A stretch of 64,000 bases of DNA from Pseudomonas sp. Irchel 3H7 (GTDB lineage Bacteria; Pseudomonadota; Gammaproteobacteria; Pseudomonadales; Pseudomonadaceae), in contig NZ_FYEA01000005.1 of assembly GCF_900187605.1 (NCBI RefSeq), forward strand, positions 349,866 to 413,865, read 5' to 3'. Shown here in pieces: positions 47,604 through 55,742 of this stretch. Below the pieces are notes generated by a model. That model ran no database searches. It was not told the origin of the DNA and saw nothing but the letters and a program-made list of their open reading frames with translations. Each line of letters starts with the position of its first letter. Position 1 is the stretch's first letter. The translations under genes were made by a program, and so were the position numbers.

Positions 47604-48347
47604 ATGCGCGCATGGATTGGCATGATGGCCCTGGCTTGCGCGTTCAGCGTGCAAGCGGCCCCGAAAGTCGCGGTGACGGATCTGGCGTATCAGGAACGTG
47701 TGGAGCAATACATCCACATCGTTTCGGCCCAGAGCAATCACCGCGAGGGCTACTACAGCTCCAGTGGCTCTTCGAGCTACAACGAGATTGAAGCAACGAC
47801 CAGCTACATCGAACAGACCGAGCTGCGTAAATTCACCGGCGACATCAAGGGTGAAATCCTGCGCACCGGTATGTTCCAGTTGGTGCAAGGCACGCCGTAC
47901 ACCGCGTCGTCCAAGGGTGATGTCTTTGATGTGATCAAGCGCATCAAGGCCGGTAACTTCAAGGGCGCCGACTACGTGCTGTTCGGCACCGTGTCCGATA
48001 TCGACTTCACTCAGGACATCAACGAGCTGGCGAACACCGACAGCTATTCGGCGGTGCTGGGCCTGACGCTGGTGGCGGACTTCAGCCTGATCAATACCAA
48101 GACCTTCGAGATCACCTCGGCCTTCACGGCGATGGGTGAAGCGCAGGACACCAAACTGGTGAACCATCGCGACATCAAGATCTCGCTGAACCGCCCACGG
48201 GTGGTGCGTGACGTGTCGAAGGCGCTGGGTGAGGACGTAGCCGGGCAACTGAGCATGCAGCTCGGTGGCGGCGGTTACGAGCAGCCGCGTGAAGCGCCGC
48301 AGCGCAACAACCTGCCGCGTGATACTGCACCAGTGATCTTGCGCTGA
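47604..48347 (+). CDS. CsgG/LpoB-like exported protein, last gene of the envelope operon
   Basis: A 247-residue protein with a signal peptide (MRAWIGMMALACAFSVQAAP) and no lipobox. It contains KVAVTDLAYQERVEQYIHIV, RKFTGDIKGEILRTGMFQLV and GADYVLFGTVSDIDFTQDIN, the pattern of the CsgG/LpoB-type beta-alpha fold. A serine/tyrosine-rich loop (GYYSSSGSSSYNE) interrupts the fold, and the tail is rich in G, P and Q. The ATG at 47604 with GGAGCG upstream is preferred over the TTG at 47601. It begins 3 bp after the LpoB-like stop. Function is unknown. Confidence 0.75.
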   Translation: MRAWIGMMALACAFSVQAAPKVAVTDLAYQERVEQYIHIVSAQSNHREGYYSSSGSSSYNEIEATTSYIEQTELRKFTGDIKGEILRTGMFQLVQGTPYTASSKGDVFDVIKRIKAGNFKGADYVLFGTVSDIDFTQDINELANTDSYSAVLGLTLVADFSLINTKTFEITSAFTAMGEAQDTKLVNHRDIKISLNRPRVVRDVSKALGEDVAGQLSMQLGGGGYEQPREAPQRNNLPRDTAPVILR

Positions 48348-48357
48348 TGACTGGCCG

Positions 48358-48413
48358 CTGATCATTCCCATGCTCCGCGTGGGAATGCATCCCGGGACGC
48401 TCTGCGTCCCGGC
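48358..48413. repeat. intergenic palindromic repeat, family D, partial copy 3
   Basis: CTGATCATTCCCATGCTCCG followed by CGTGGGAATGCATC and GGGACGCTCTGCGTCCC is a shortened family D element without the outer right arm. Confidence 0.75.
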
Positions 48414-48416
48414 CAC

Positions 48417-48450
48417 AAAAAAAGGCGACCTGCAAAGGTCGCCTTTTTTG
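48417..48450. terminator. bidirectional terminator between CsgG-like gene and lysE
   Basis: AAAAAGGCGACC and GGTCGCCTTTTT pair around TGCAAA, with A and T runs outside. It can end both converging transcripts. Confidence 0.88.
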
Positions 48451-48462
48451 TGCCCACGATGT

Positions 48463-49095
48463 TTACGCCGCCGCTTTGCGCAACGTTGCCATAAACGCCG
48501 CCGCACCAATGAACAGCCCGGCAAACGTGCGGTTCATGCGTTTCTGCTGCTGCGGTGTGCGCAACAGACGCAGGACCTTCGACGCCAGACCGGTGTAGCC
48601 CGCCATCACGATCAGGTCGACGCAGATCATGGTCACGCCAATCACCAGATACTGAATCAGCAACGGCGCATGCGGGTTGATGAACTGCGGCAGCACCGCG
48701 AGCATGAACACCAAAGCCTTGGGGTTGCTGATGTTCACCAGAAAACCACGGAATATCAGCGCCAGCGGCTTGCCGATCGGCCGCACCGCCGCGTCATCGC
48801 TCATGTCCATGGGCAGCGCACGCCATTGCTTGATGGCCAGATACACCAGATAAGCGACACCGAACCATTTGATCGCGTGAAAGGCCGTGGCCGAAGCAGT
48901 CAGGATCGCGCCCACACCGGCGCCGACAATCGCAATCTGCACCGCCAGACCGATTTGCAGGCCAAGGGCGTTCCAGTAACCGCGCCAGAAACCGTATTGC
49001 AGACCGCTGGACATCGACGCAATGGCGCCAGCACCCGGGGACAGACTGATCACCCAGCAGGCGGCAAAAAACGCCAGCCATGTTTGAAGCTCCAT
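48463..49095 (-). CDS. LysE/RhtB family amino acid exporter
   Basis: A 210-residue membrane protein with about six hydrophobic segments. MELQTWLAFFAACWVISLSP followed by GAGAIASMSSGLQYGFWRG and the KWFGVAYLVYLAIKQWR segment are typical of RhtB-type homoserine/threonine exporters. The start at 49095 is chosen for the family N terminus. Its position next to a mechanosensitive channel gene, beyond a REPIN, gives no substrate hint. Confidence 0.9.
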   Translation of the reverse strand: MELQTWLAFFAACWVISLSPGAGAIASMSSGLQYGFWRGYWNALGLQIGLAVQIAIVGAGVGAILTASATAFHAIKWFGVAYLVYLAIKQWRALPMDMSDDAAVRPIGKPLALIFRGFLVNISNPKALVFMLAVLPQFINPHAPLLIQYLVIGVTMICVDLIVMAGYTGLASKVLRLLRTPQQQKRMNRTFAGLFIGAAAFMATLRKAAA

Positions 49096-49154
49096 CGCAC
49101 ACCTCGACTCATGCCGTAACAAGTCCCAAAACTAATGCTGTTTGGGGCTAAAAG

Positions 49155-49231
49155 CAAAAGATCGCAGCCTTCGGCAGCTCCTACATGAGAATGCGATCCC
49201 TGTAGGAGCTGCCGAAGGCTGCGATCTTTTG
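49155..49231. repeat. REPIN, family B, copy 3
   Basis: CAAAAGATCGCAGCCTTCGG on the left and CCGAAGGCTGCGATCTTTTG on the right, extending to 31-bp arms that include GCTCCTACA. The interior is only 15 bp, so this is the tightest hairpin of the family. Confidence 0.87.
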
Positions 49232-49246
49232 ATCTTGCTCGAAACC

Positions 49247-49828
49247 TTACTTCTCGAACCCGCTCGACGGAAACACATCCGTCCCGCGCCAACGCCGCAC
49301 CGAACGCTGGAAGAACAAACTGTTCGGCACCTGCACCATGGCGCTGCCAGTCCCGAGTTCTTCCGCCTCGATCAACGTGGTGTAGAGCAGATTGATCGCC
49401 ACCACCCGGCCTTTGACGCCTGGCTTGTCGGTGGTATCGACTAGCTCGACGATATCCCCCAGCCGAAACGGTCCGACCGTGAAGATCAGAATCGCGCAGA
49501 GCAAATTCGACAGCACGCTCCACATCGCAAAGAACGCGACCGCCGCCACGGCAACGAAACCCGACAGCGCCGTCCACAGCACCGTGGCCGAGACACCGAG
49601 GCGCTCCAACACGAAGATCAGCGCGCTGCCCATGATCAACCAGCGCAATACGCCACGCAGCGGCATCAGCAACTGCGGCGGGAACGGATAGCGCTCGCCC
49701 AACCGAGTCAGCCCCTTGGCGACGAAACGTTGCGTGAGATAACCGGCCAGCAGGATCAGCAGAATCTGCACCACAAACCAGATCGGCTCGACCCATTCCG
49801 CCGGTAGCGGCAGCTTGAACGCTTCCAT
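49247..49828 (-). CDS. small MscS-family mechanosensitive channel
   Basis: A 193-residue protein with three membrane segments and the MscS pore helix and beta-domain start: GFVAVAAVAFFAMWSVLSNL then LCAILIFTVGPFRLGDIVEL. The C-terminal domain is short, so it is a minimal MscS. It would release solutes on osmotic downshock. The start overlaps the ABC-F stop by one base (TGATG), so the two genes are translated together. Confidence 0.88.
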   Translation of the reverse strand: MEAFKLPLPAEWVEPIWFVVQILLILLAGYLTQRFVAKGLTRLGERYPFPPQLLMPLRGVLRWLIMGSALIFVLERLGVSATVLWTALSGFVAVAAVAFFAMWSVLSNLLCAILIFTVGPFRLGDIVELVDTTDKPGVKGRVVAINLLYTTLIEAEELGTGSAMVQVPNSLFFQRSVRRWRGTDVFPSSGFEK

Positions 49829-51738
49829 CAGGACAGCGCCTCCAGCTCCGCTTGCATGCTCTCCAGCGTTTCAAGGGCTTCCATCCACGCCTCTTCCAGT
49901 TCGGCTTCGCGAACCTTCAGCTTGGCCTGCTCGGCCAGCAGATCACGCAATTCGTTCTTGCGCGCCGGCTCGTAGATGTCGCTGTCGCCAAGGCTGGCAT
50001 CGACCTTGGCGAGTTTCTCGTGGAGCTTGCCCAGTTCGGCTTCGAGCTTGTCGGCTTCACGTTTGTGCGGCGCCAGTTGCTGACGCAAGGCAGCTGCAGC
50101 CTGACGCTGAGCCTTCTTGTCGGTCTTGTCCGGATTGACCGGAGTGTTACTGACCGGCGCGTTGCGCTGGCGGTATTCCACCAGCCAGCGCGCGTAGTCT
50201 TCGAGGTCGCCATCGAACTCTTCGACCTTGCCGTCAGCGACCAGGTAGAAGTTATCAGTGGTGCTCTTGAGCAAGTGCCGATCGTGAGACACCACCAGCA
50301 CCGCGCCGCTGAATTCCTGCAGCGCCATGGTCAGCGCCAGGCGCATTTCCAGGTCGAGGTGGTTGGTCGGTTCGTCGAGCAACAGCAGGTTCGGCCGTTC
50401 CCAGGCGATTAGCGCCAGGGCCAGACGCGCCTTTTCACCACCGGAGAAATTCAGCACCGGCTCATCGATGCGCGCGCCACGGAAGTCGAAGCCGCCGAGG
50501 AAGTCACGCAGGGTCTGCTCACGCTCGGTCGGCGCCAGACGCTGCATGTGCAGCAACGGGCTGGCCTTGGAATCCAGCGAGTCGAGTTGATGCTGAGCGA
50601 AATAGCCGACCACGGTGTTCTCGCCACGGGTCAGGCGCCCGGCAATCGGTGACAGCTCGCCGGCGAGGTTTTTGATCAGGGTCGATTTACCCGCGCCATT
50701 CGGCCCGAGCAGGCCAATCCGCGCCCCCGGGGTCAGTTGCAGCTTGACCTTCTCGAGGATGGTTTTGTCGCCATAACCCAAGCGCGCATCGGACAGGTCG
50801 ATCAGCGGGCTGGAGATCTTGCTCGACTCGCGGAAGACGAAATCAAACGGCGAATCGACGTGGGCCGCCGACAGTTCTTCCATCCGCTCCAGTGCCTTGA
50901 TCCGGCTCTGTGCCTGACGGGCCTTGGTGGCCTGGGCCTTGAAGCGGGCGATGTAGCTTTCCATGTGCGCACGTTGCGCCTGCTGCTTCTCGTAGGCCTG
51001 TTGTTGCTGGGCCAGACGCTCGGCACGGGCGCGTTCGAATGCGCTGTAGCCGCCGCGATACAGGGTGATTTTGCGCTGGTCGACATGGGCCACGTGATCG
51101 ACGACTTCATCGAGGAAATCGCGGTCGTGGGAAATCAGCAGCAAGGTGCCCGGGTAGCTTTTCAGCCACTCTTCGAGCCAGATGATCGCGTCGAGATCCA
51201 AGTGGTTGGTCGGTTCGTCGAGCAACAACAGGTCCGACGGGCACATCAGCGCTTGCGCCAGGTTAAGGCGCATCCGCCAGCCACCGGAGAAATCCCCGAC
51301 CTGACGATCCATCTGCTCGTTGGTGAAACCCAGACCGGCCAGCAGCTTTCGCGCCCGCGCATCGGCGGTGTAACCGTCGGCGCTGTCGAGCTCGGCATGC
51401 AGACGGGCCTGAGCGGCACCGTCGTGCACCGCTTCGGCCGCGGCGAGGTCACGTTGCACCTCGCGTAGACGCAGGTCGCCATCGAGCACATAGTCGACGG
51501 CAAGGCGCTCGAGCGTCTCGATTTCCTGGCGCATATGGGCGATGCGCCAGTCAGCCGGCAGGAAGCAATCACCCGAGTCCGGGTGCAGCTCACCCCGGAT
51601 CAAGGCGAACAGGCTCGATTTGCCGGCGCCGTTGGCACCGATGAGGCCGGCTTTGTGGCCGGCGTGCAGGGTCAGCTCGGCGTCTTCTAGCAGACGTTGC
51701 GGGCCACGCTGTAAAGTCAGGTTCTGAAGTCGGATCAT
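49828..51738 (-). CDS. ABC-F family ATPase (YheS type)
   Basis: A 636-residue soluble protein with two ABC domains. First domain: GANGAGKSSLFALI, signature FSGGWRMRLNLAQAL, DEPTNHLDLDAIIWLEEWLK. Second: GPNGAGKSTLIKNLAGEL, FSGGEKARLALALI, DEPTNHLDLEMRLALTMAL. They are joined by a charged linker (QQQQAYEKQQAQRAHMESYI), and a C-terminal coiled coil follows. Members bind ribosomes and relieve stalls. No transmembrane part exists, so it is not a transporter. It is coupled to the MscS gene downstream. Confidence 0.93.
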   Translation of the reverse strand: MIRLQNLTLQRGPQRLLEDAELTLHAGHKAGLIGANGAGKSSLFALIRGELHPDSGDCFLPADWRIAHMRQEIETLERLAVDYVLDGDLRLREVQRDLAAAEAVHDGAAQARLHAELDSADGYTADARARKLLAGLGFTNEQMDRQVGDFSGGWRMRLNLAQALMCPSDLLLLDEPTNHLDLDAIIWLEEWLKSYPGTLLLISHDRDFLDEVVDHVAHVDQRKITLYRGGYSAFERARAERLAQQQQAYEKQQAQRAHMESYIARFKAQATKARQAQSRIKALERMEELSAAHVDSPFDFVFRESSKISSPLIDLSDARLGYGDKTILEKVKLQLTPGARIGLLGPNGAGKSTLIKNLAGELSPIAGRLTRGENTVVGYFAQHQLDSLDSKASPLLHMQRLAPTEREQTLRDFLGGFDFRGARIDEPVLNFSGGEKARLALALIAWERPNLLLLDEPTNHLDLEMRLALTMALQEFSGAVLVVSHDRHLLKSTTDNFYLVADGKVEEFDGDLEDYARWLVEYRQRNAPVSNTPVNPDKTDKKAQRQAAAALRQQLAPHKREADKLEAELGKLHEKLAKVDASLGDSDIYEPARKNELRDLLAEQAKLKVREAELEEAWMEALETLESMQAELEALS

Positions 51739-51788
51739 AATGGCGGCGGAGTCTACCAGCTTCGCTCACAACTGGCGCGAGTAGCACG

Positions 51789-52250
51789 ATGTCCTCTGAC
51801 CTGTGGAGCTTTTCCCTTGCCACCTACGCCCGACCGGGCGTGGAAGACGCCTGCCTGCAACTGCAAACGGCGGGCGCGAATGTGTGCCTGCTGTTGTGCG
51901 GTTTATGGCTGGAGCAACGCGGGGTGATTTGCGATGAACAACGCGTTCGCCAGCTTCAGTCGCTGACCGAACCGTGGGATATCGAAGTGGTGCAGCCGCT
52001 GCGAGCACTGCGCATGCAATGGAAAACGCGGGCCGTGGATGATGCGGTGCTGAAAGGCATGCGCGAGCAGATCAAATCACTTGAGCTGGAAGCTGAGCGA
52101 GCGTTGCTGTCACGGCTTGAGGGTGTAGCTCAGACATGGACGCGAAACGATGCAGGTTCGACGACCTGGCTGGAGGGATTGGCCGGCAGTGCGGCCAGCC
52201 CGAACCGCGACGCGCTGCAAGTGCTGCGCGTCGCGGCAACCGGCACTTAG
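51789..52250 (+). CDS. TIGR02444 (DUF2390) family protein
   Basis: A 153-residue mostly helical protein beginning MSSDLWSFSLATYARPGVED with CLQLQTAGANVCLLLCGLWL. This matches the TIGR02444 family found in Pseudomonas and relatives between an ABC-F gene and algP. No function is known to me. It is divergent from the ABC-F gene, and its 3' end overlaps the algP stop by 4 bp on the opposite strand. Confidence 0.83.
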   Translation: MSSDLWSFSLATYARPGVEDACLQLQTAGANVCLLLCGLWLEQRGVICDEQRVRQLQSLTEPWDIEVVQPLRALRMQWKTRAVDDAVLKGMREQIKSLELEAERALLSRLEGVAQTWTRNDAGSTTWLEGLAGSAASPNRDALQVLRVAATGT

Positions 52251-53413
52251 GAAGCGCTGGTCGGGTTGTTGCTGACGCTCGAAGCAGCGGCTGGCGATGG
52301 CGCAGTCGAAGGAGTCGAGGCAGTAGCGGCTGGAGCAGGTGCCGATGGCGCAGCCGACGCTGCCGGTGCGGCAGGCTTAGCGGCAGGCGCGGTAGCCGGT
52401 TTAGCGGCAGCTGGTTTGGCAGCGGCTGGCTTTTTAACGGCAGGTTTTGCAGCTGGCTTGGCGGCTGGTTTTGCAGCAACAGGCTTGGCAGCAGTCGCTG
52501 GTTTGGCAGCAGCGGCCGGTTTAGCGGCTGGCTTGGCTGCCGGTTTGGCGGCGGCTTTCACGGCTGGTTTGGCAGCAGCTTTTGCTGGTGCTTTTGCAGC
52601 AGGTTTGGCGGCAGCTGGTTTAGCGGCAGTCTTGGCAGCTGGCTTTGCAGCAGCAGGTTTAGCGGCTGGTTTGGCGGCGGTTTTCGCTGGAGCAGCTTTT
52701 GCAGCAGCTGGTTTGGCGGCTGGTTTAGCAGCAGCGGCACGGGTAGCCGGCTTGGCAGCGGCAGCACGTGCAGCAGGTTTTGCCGCCGTGGTTTTAGCCG
52801 CTGGTTTTGCAGCGCTCGCCGCAGCTGGTTTCTTCACTGCAGGTTTTGCGGCCGCTTTGGCAGCTGGCTTGGCAGCAGCTTTCACCGGTGTTTTTGCAGC
52901 TGGCTTGGCAGCGGTTTTAGCAGCAGGCTTGGCCGCTGCGGTTTTCGCTGGAGCTTTTGCTGCAGCAGGTTTGGCAGCTGCTTTCTTCGCCGGTGCCGCT
53001 GCCGGTTTGGCTGCGCGCGAGGACAACACTTTGCCCACGGCTTCTTGAACGCGACCAACACCCTGGGCCAGCTTCAGGCTTTCCTGGGCATCGCGCTTGA
53101 GTTGCAGAATGTAGCTGCGAGTGTCGGACTGACGATCCTTCAAGGCATCGAGCAGGTCTTCCAGTTCTTTCACTGCGGCCTTGGCTTTGTTCTGCGCCTT
53201 GGCTTTACCGGCAGTGGCTGCGTCCTGCAATTTGGTGCGGGATTTGTGCAGCTTTTCTTGCGCCTTGCCGCGTTGCTTTTCCAGTTTGGCGAGCAGTTTT
53301 TCAGCATCAGCCAAGGCTTGGGAGCAAGCGTTTTCCAGATGCTCGAGCAGGCTGCCCGAGAGTTGTTGGAGTAAGTGCAACGGAGTGTTTACAGGCTTCT
53401 TGGTGGCCGACAT
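52247..53413 (-). CDS. algP: alginate regulatory protein AlgP (histone H1-like)
   Basis: The 388-residue protein has a helical N-terminal domain of about 125 residues (MSATKKPVNTPLHLLQQLSG; DALKDRQSDTRSYILQLKRD) and a long tail made of lysine-proline-alanine repeats (AAKPAAK-type), ending TSAS. In P. aeruginosa AlgP (AlgR3) binds DNA like histone H1 and influences algD. The tail is strongly repetitive at the DNA level (GCAGCTGGTTTGGC-like units), so repeat number is likely to vary by slippage. It overlaps the TIGR02444 gene by 4 bp. Confidence 0.93.
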   Translation of the reverse strand: MSATKKPVNTPLHLLQQLSGSLLEHLENACSQALADAEKLLAKLEKQRGKAQEKLHKSRTKLQDAATAGKAKAQNKAKAAVKELEDLLDALKDRQSDTRSYILQLKRDAQESLKLAQGVGRVQEAVGKVLSSRAAKPAAAPAKKAAAKPAAAKAPAKTAAAKPAAKTAAKPAAKTPVKAAAKPAAKAAAKPAVKKPAAASAAKPAAKTTAAKPAARAAAAKPATRAAAAKPAAKPAAAKAAPAKTAAKPAAKPAAAKPAAKTAAKPAAAKPAAKAPAKAAAKPAVKAAAKPAAKPAAKPAAAAKPATAAKPVAAKPAAKPAAKPAVKKPAAAKPAAAKPATAPAAKPAAPAASAAPSAPAPAATASTPSTAPSPAAASSVSNNPTSAS

Positions 53414-53605
53414 GGTTTACCTCCTGGCTGACGTGAGTGCGGCTCATACTAGACCTCTGCAGTTACCGCCGCTAGGGCATCTTGACAGTATCGATTGCGT
53501 TGCGTTGCACCGAATCGAAAATGTTCTGCGCGAAGTCAAAAGCAGTTCACCGTTGCAGACGTTCGCGCTGGCATAATCCACCGCATCTCAGGACGGAGAG
53601 TGCCC

Positions 53606-54271
53606 ATGTCGCGCTACTTTTTTTTATCCCTCTGCATGGTTTTTTCGGCCGCTCACGCGGACGAAAAAGCCACCGCGAACGATGCTCACGATCTGGCCTA
53701 CAGCCTCGGTGCCAGCCTCGGTGAGCGGCTGCGCCAGGAAGTACCGCAACTGCAGATTCAGGCACTGGTCGATGGTTTGCAGCAAGCCTATCAAGGCAAG
53801 CCGCTGGCGCTGAGCGAAGCACGTATCGAGCAGATTCTGGCCGATCATGAAGCGCAAAATGCCGAACACTCTGTACAGCCTTCGAGCGATGCAGCGATGG
53901 AAAACGAGCAGCGTTTTCTCACCGCTGAAAAAGCCAAACCGGGGGTGAAGGAATTGGCCGATGGCATCCTGCTCACCGAGCTGACACCTGGCACGGGGAC
54001 CAAGGCCGGTCCCGATGGAAAAGTGCAGGTGTTGTATGTCGGCCGACTCCCCGACGGCACCGTGTTCGATCAGAACACGCAGCCGCAATGGTTCAATCTC
54101 GACAGCGTGATTGCCGGTTGGCGAACCGCGTTGCAGAACATGCCGGTGGGTGCGAAATGGCGACTGGTGATTCCATCGGATCAGGCCTATGGCGCCGACG
54201 GTGCCGGCGACCTGATCGCGCCGTTCACACCGCTGGTGTTCGAAGTGGAATTGCGTGGCGCGACGAGTTGA
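53606..54271 (+). CDS. FKBP-type peptidyl-prolyl isomerase, periplasmic
   Basis: A 221-residue protein with a signal peptide (MSRYFFLSLCMVFSAAHADE), an N-terminal helical dimerisation part (LAYSLGASLGERLRQEVPQL) and a C-terminal FKBP domain with VQVLYVGRLPDGTVFDQN and MPVGAKWRLVIPSDQAYGAD. It is of the FkpA/Mip type and helps periplasmic proteins fold. GGACGGAGAG precedes the ATG. It is convergent with algQ across a terminator, as in P. aeruginosa where the equivalent gene lies between algP and algQ. Confidence 0.92.
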   Translation: MSRYFFLSLCMVFSAAHADEKATANDAHDLAYSLGASLGERLRQEVPQLQIQALVDGLQQAYQGKPLALSEARIEQILADHEAQNAEHSVQPSSDAAMENEQRFLTAEKAKPGVKELADGILLTELTPGTGTKAGPDGKVQVLYVGRLPDGTVFDQNTQPQWFNLDSVIAGWRTALQNMPVGAKWRLVIPSDQAYGADGAGDLIAPFTPLVFEVELRGATS

Positions 54272-54280
54272 GCAGGCAAT

Positions 54281-54315
54281 AAAAAACGGTGCGCTTTCGG
54301 GCGCACCGTTTTTTT
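54281..54315. terminator. bidirectional terminator between FKBP gene and algQ
   Basis: ACGGTGCGC and GCGCACCGT pair around TTTCGG with A and T runs outside. It can stop both converging transcripts. Confidence 0.88.
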
Positions 54316-54330
54316 GTTCAGGGTTCGGGA

Positions 54331-54789
54331 TCAGGCCTGAACCGGATCTTCTTCCTTGTGTGCTGTATGCAGAACTTCAATCAGGCAGTCTTCAAGTTCG
54401 AAGCGCTCGTGCAGCAGGCCTCCGAGCTCTTTGAACTTCTCCGCTACGCATTTGCCTTCATCGCACAGGTCGTTGAACGCGAGCAGCTTCTCGGTGATGA
54501 CATCGATGCGCGGATAGATCGTCTCGGCGAGTTCCAGACCACGCGTGTCACCAAACGCCTTGGCTTCGCCAGTCAGCTGTTCGTAGATTTCGAAGTGCCC
54601 TGCCGAGACGTAATCAACCAGCACACCGCAAAATTCCTGCAAGGGCTTGCGGCTCTCGGACAGCGACTCAGGCTGCGCACCGAGTTTGTCGTAGGCACCG
54701 ATCAGATCTTCACGCTCCTGCAACCAGCGGTCGATCAGCAGATGAACTCCACCCCAACGTTCCTGAGCATTCTGACAACTTTCGAGCAT
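54331..54789 (-). CDS. algQ: anti-sigma-70 regulator AlgQ (Rsd)
   Basis: The 152-residue protein begins [20 protein letters not shown] and fits the Rsd/AlgQ family, all helical. It binds region 4 of sigma-70 and, in P. aeruginosa, affects alginate and siderophore genes. The start at 54789 is chosen by family alignment; an upstream in-frame codon would add nine residues. It lies 183 bp downstream of dsbB's end on the other side of a small gap that contains no further gene. Confidence 0.92.
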   Translation of the reverse strand: MLESCQNAQERWGGVHLLIDRWLQEREDLIGAYDKLGAQPESLSESRKPLQEFCGVLVDYVSAGHFEIYEQLTGEAKAFGDTRGLELAETIYPRIDVITEKLLAFNDLCDEGKCVAEKFKELGGLLHERFELEDCLIEVLHTAHKEEDPVQA

Positions 54790-54972
54790 GGCGATCTCTC
54801 TTCCCTTGTGGGTCATGCTGCTCTACACCCGCGCCCCTCTTTTGATTTTGGCTTGGGGGACGGCCGGGCAGAGCGTCATCGAGCAACATAAATCCAATGA
54901 CACGTGCGGGCCAGATTATGCCCGCACGCCTATGGCTTCAAGGTACGCAGGAGATAAAGTTCATACAAGTGT

Positions 54973-55524
54973 TTAATCCCGCAGCAGCACCGAGTGCGAC
55001 GCTTCGCCGCTGAGCGGGCGTTGCAGAGCACTCCAGACCAGCCGCAACAATTGATACACCGCTAGAATCGACACCGCGACAAAGAACAGCAGGCTCCACT
55101 CCGGGATGCTCAGGTCAAACAGCGTCCAGGAAATTTCCGCACAATCGGCGCCGCCGCTGAACATTCTTTGCAAGGCGCAGATCCAGGGCAGGCCACTGAA
55201 CAATGTATCGGGGGCAGGCGTGCAATTGAGGAGTTGCAGCATCGGATCGCTCTGTATCAATACCTGCCGCCAGGCCGCCGTGGTGCCTCCCAGGCTCGCG
55301 CCCAAGGTCAACAGCCAGTAAAACCACAACCCCACACGCTTGGGGCCGTGCACCGCTGCCACACCACTGGACACGCACAGTAGCGTAAGGAACAGGCGCT
55401 GCACCAGGCACAGGCTGCACGGCGTCAGACCGACAGCGTATTCAAGATAATAGGAAGCTCCCAGAGCAAAGGCCCCCGCAGTGAAAGCCATGAAGAACAA
55501 GGAGCGTGAGCAGGCCAACGACAT
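54973..55524 (-). CDS. dsbB: disulfide bond formation protein DsbB
   Basis: A 183-residue inner-membrane protein with four membrane segments. It holds the first cysteine pair in VGLTPCSLCLVQR and further cysteines (LLNCTPAPD, PWICALQ, GADCAEISW) on the second periplasmic loop. It reoxidises DsbA and passes electrons to ubiquinone. P. aeruginosa has a DsbB homologue (DsbH) at the same place between algQ and hemY. The C-terminal cytoplasmic tail is longer than in E. coli. Confidence 0.9.
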   Translation of the reverse strand: MSLACSRSLFFMAFTAGAFALGASYYLEYAVGLTPCSLCLVQRLFLTLLCVSSGVAAVHGPKRVGLWFYWLLTLGASLGGTTAAWRQVLIQSDPMLQLLNCTPAPDTLFSGLPWICALQRMFSGGADCAEISWTLFDLSIPEWSLLFFVAVSILAVYQLLRLVWSALQRPLSGEASHSVLLRD

Positions 55525-55715
55525 GGCTTTTCCGTAACAGTAGAGACAGACGGTTACGGTAGAGGAAAGCGTGTCAGCCTTTCAAGGCAAGGCCCTGCCG
55601 ACAGTTCACCAGAGGTGTAGGGAAAACCCGACAGGTTCGATAGGAATCGGTGTAGCCCGCTGTAGGAATTCGCCTCGAGCACTCACTGAAGTTGAAATTT
55701 CAGCCACAAAAGGTA

Positions 55716-55742
55716 AGCGAGGGAGCATCCTCCCTCACCACT
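55716..55742 (-). terminator. possible weak terminator after hemY
   Basis: GAGGGAG (55719-55725) and CTCCCTC (55730-55736) pair with a four-base loop. On the minus strand it is followed by CGCTTACCTTTTG, a poor T-tract. It lies 6 bp after hemY and would end the hemCDXY unit. The rest of the gap (55525-55715) shows no gene. Confidence 0.35.

Noticed and set aside
52136..53374. Two long plus-strand frames (412 and 260 codons) across algP, rich in Gly/Ser/Phe or Gly/Ala/Leu
   Set aside because: They are antisense by-products of the GC-rich repeat tract; the minus frame has the known AlgP sequence and a good start, while the plus frames are low-complexity and match no family.
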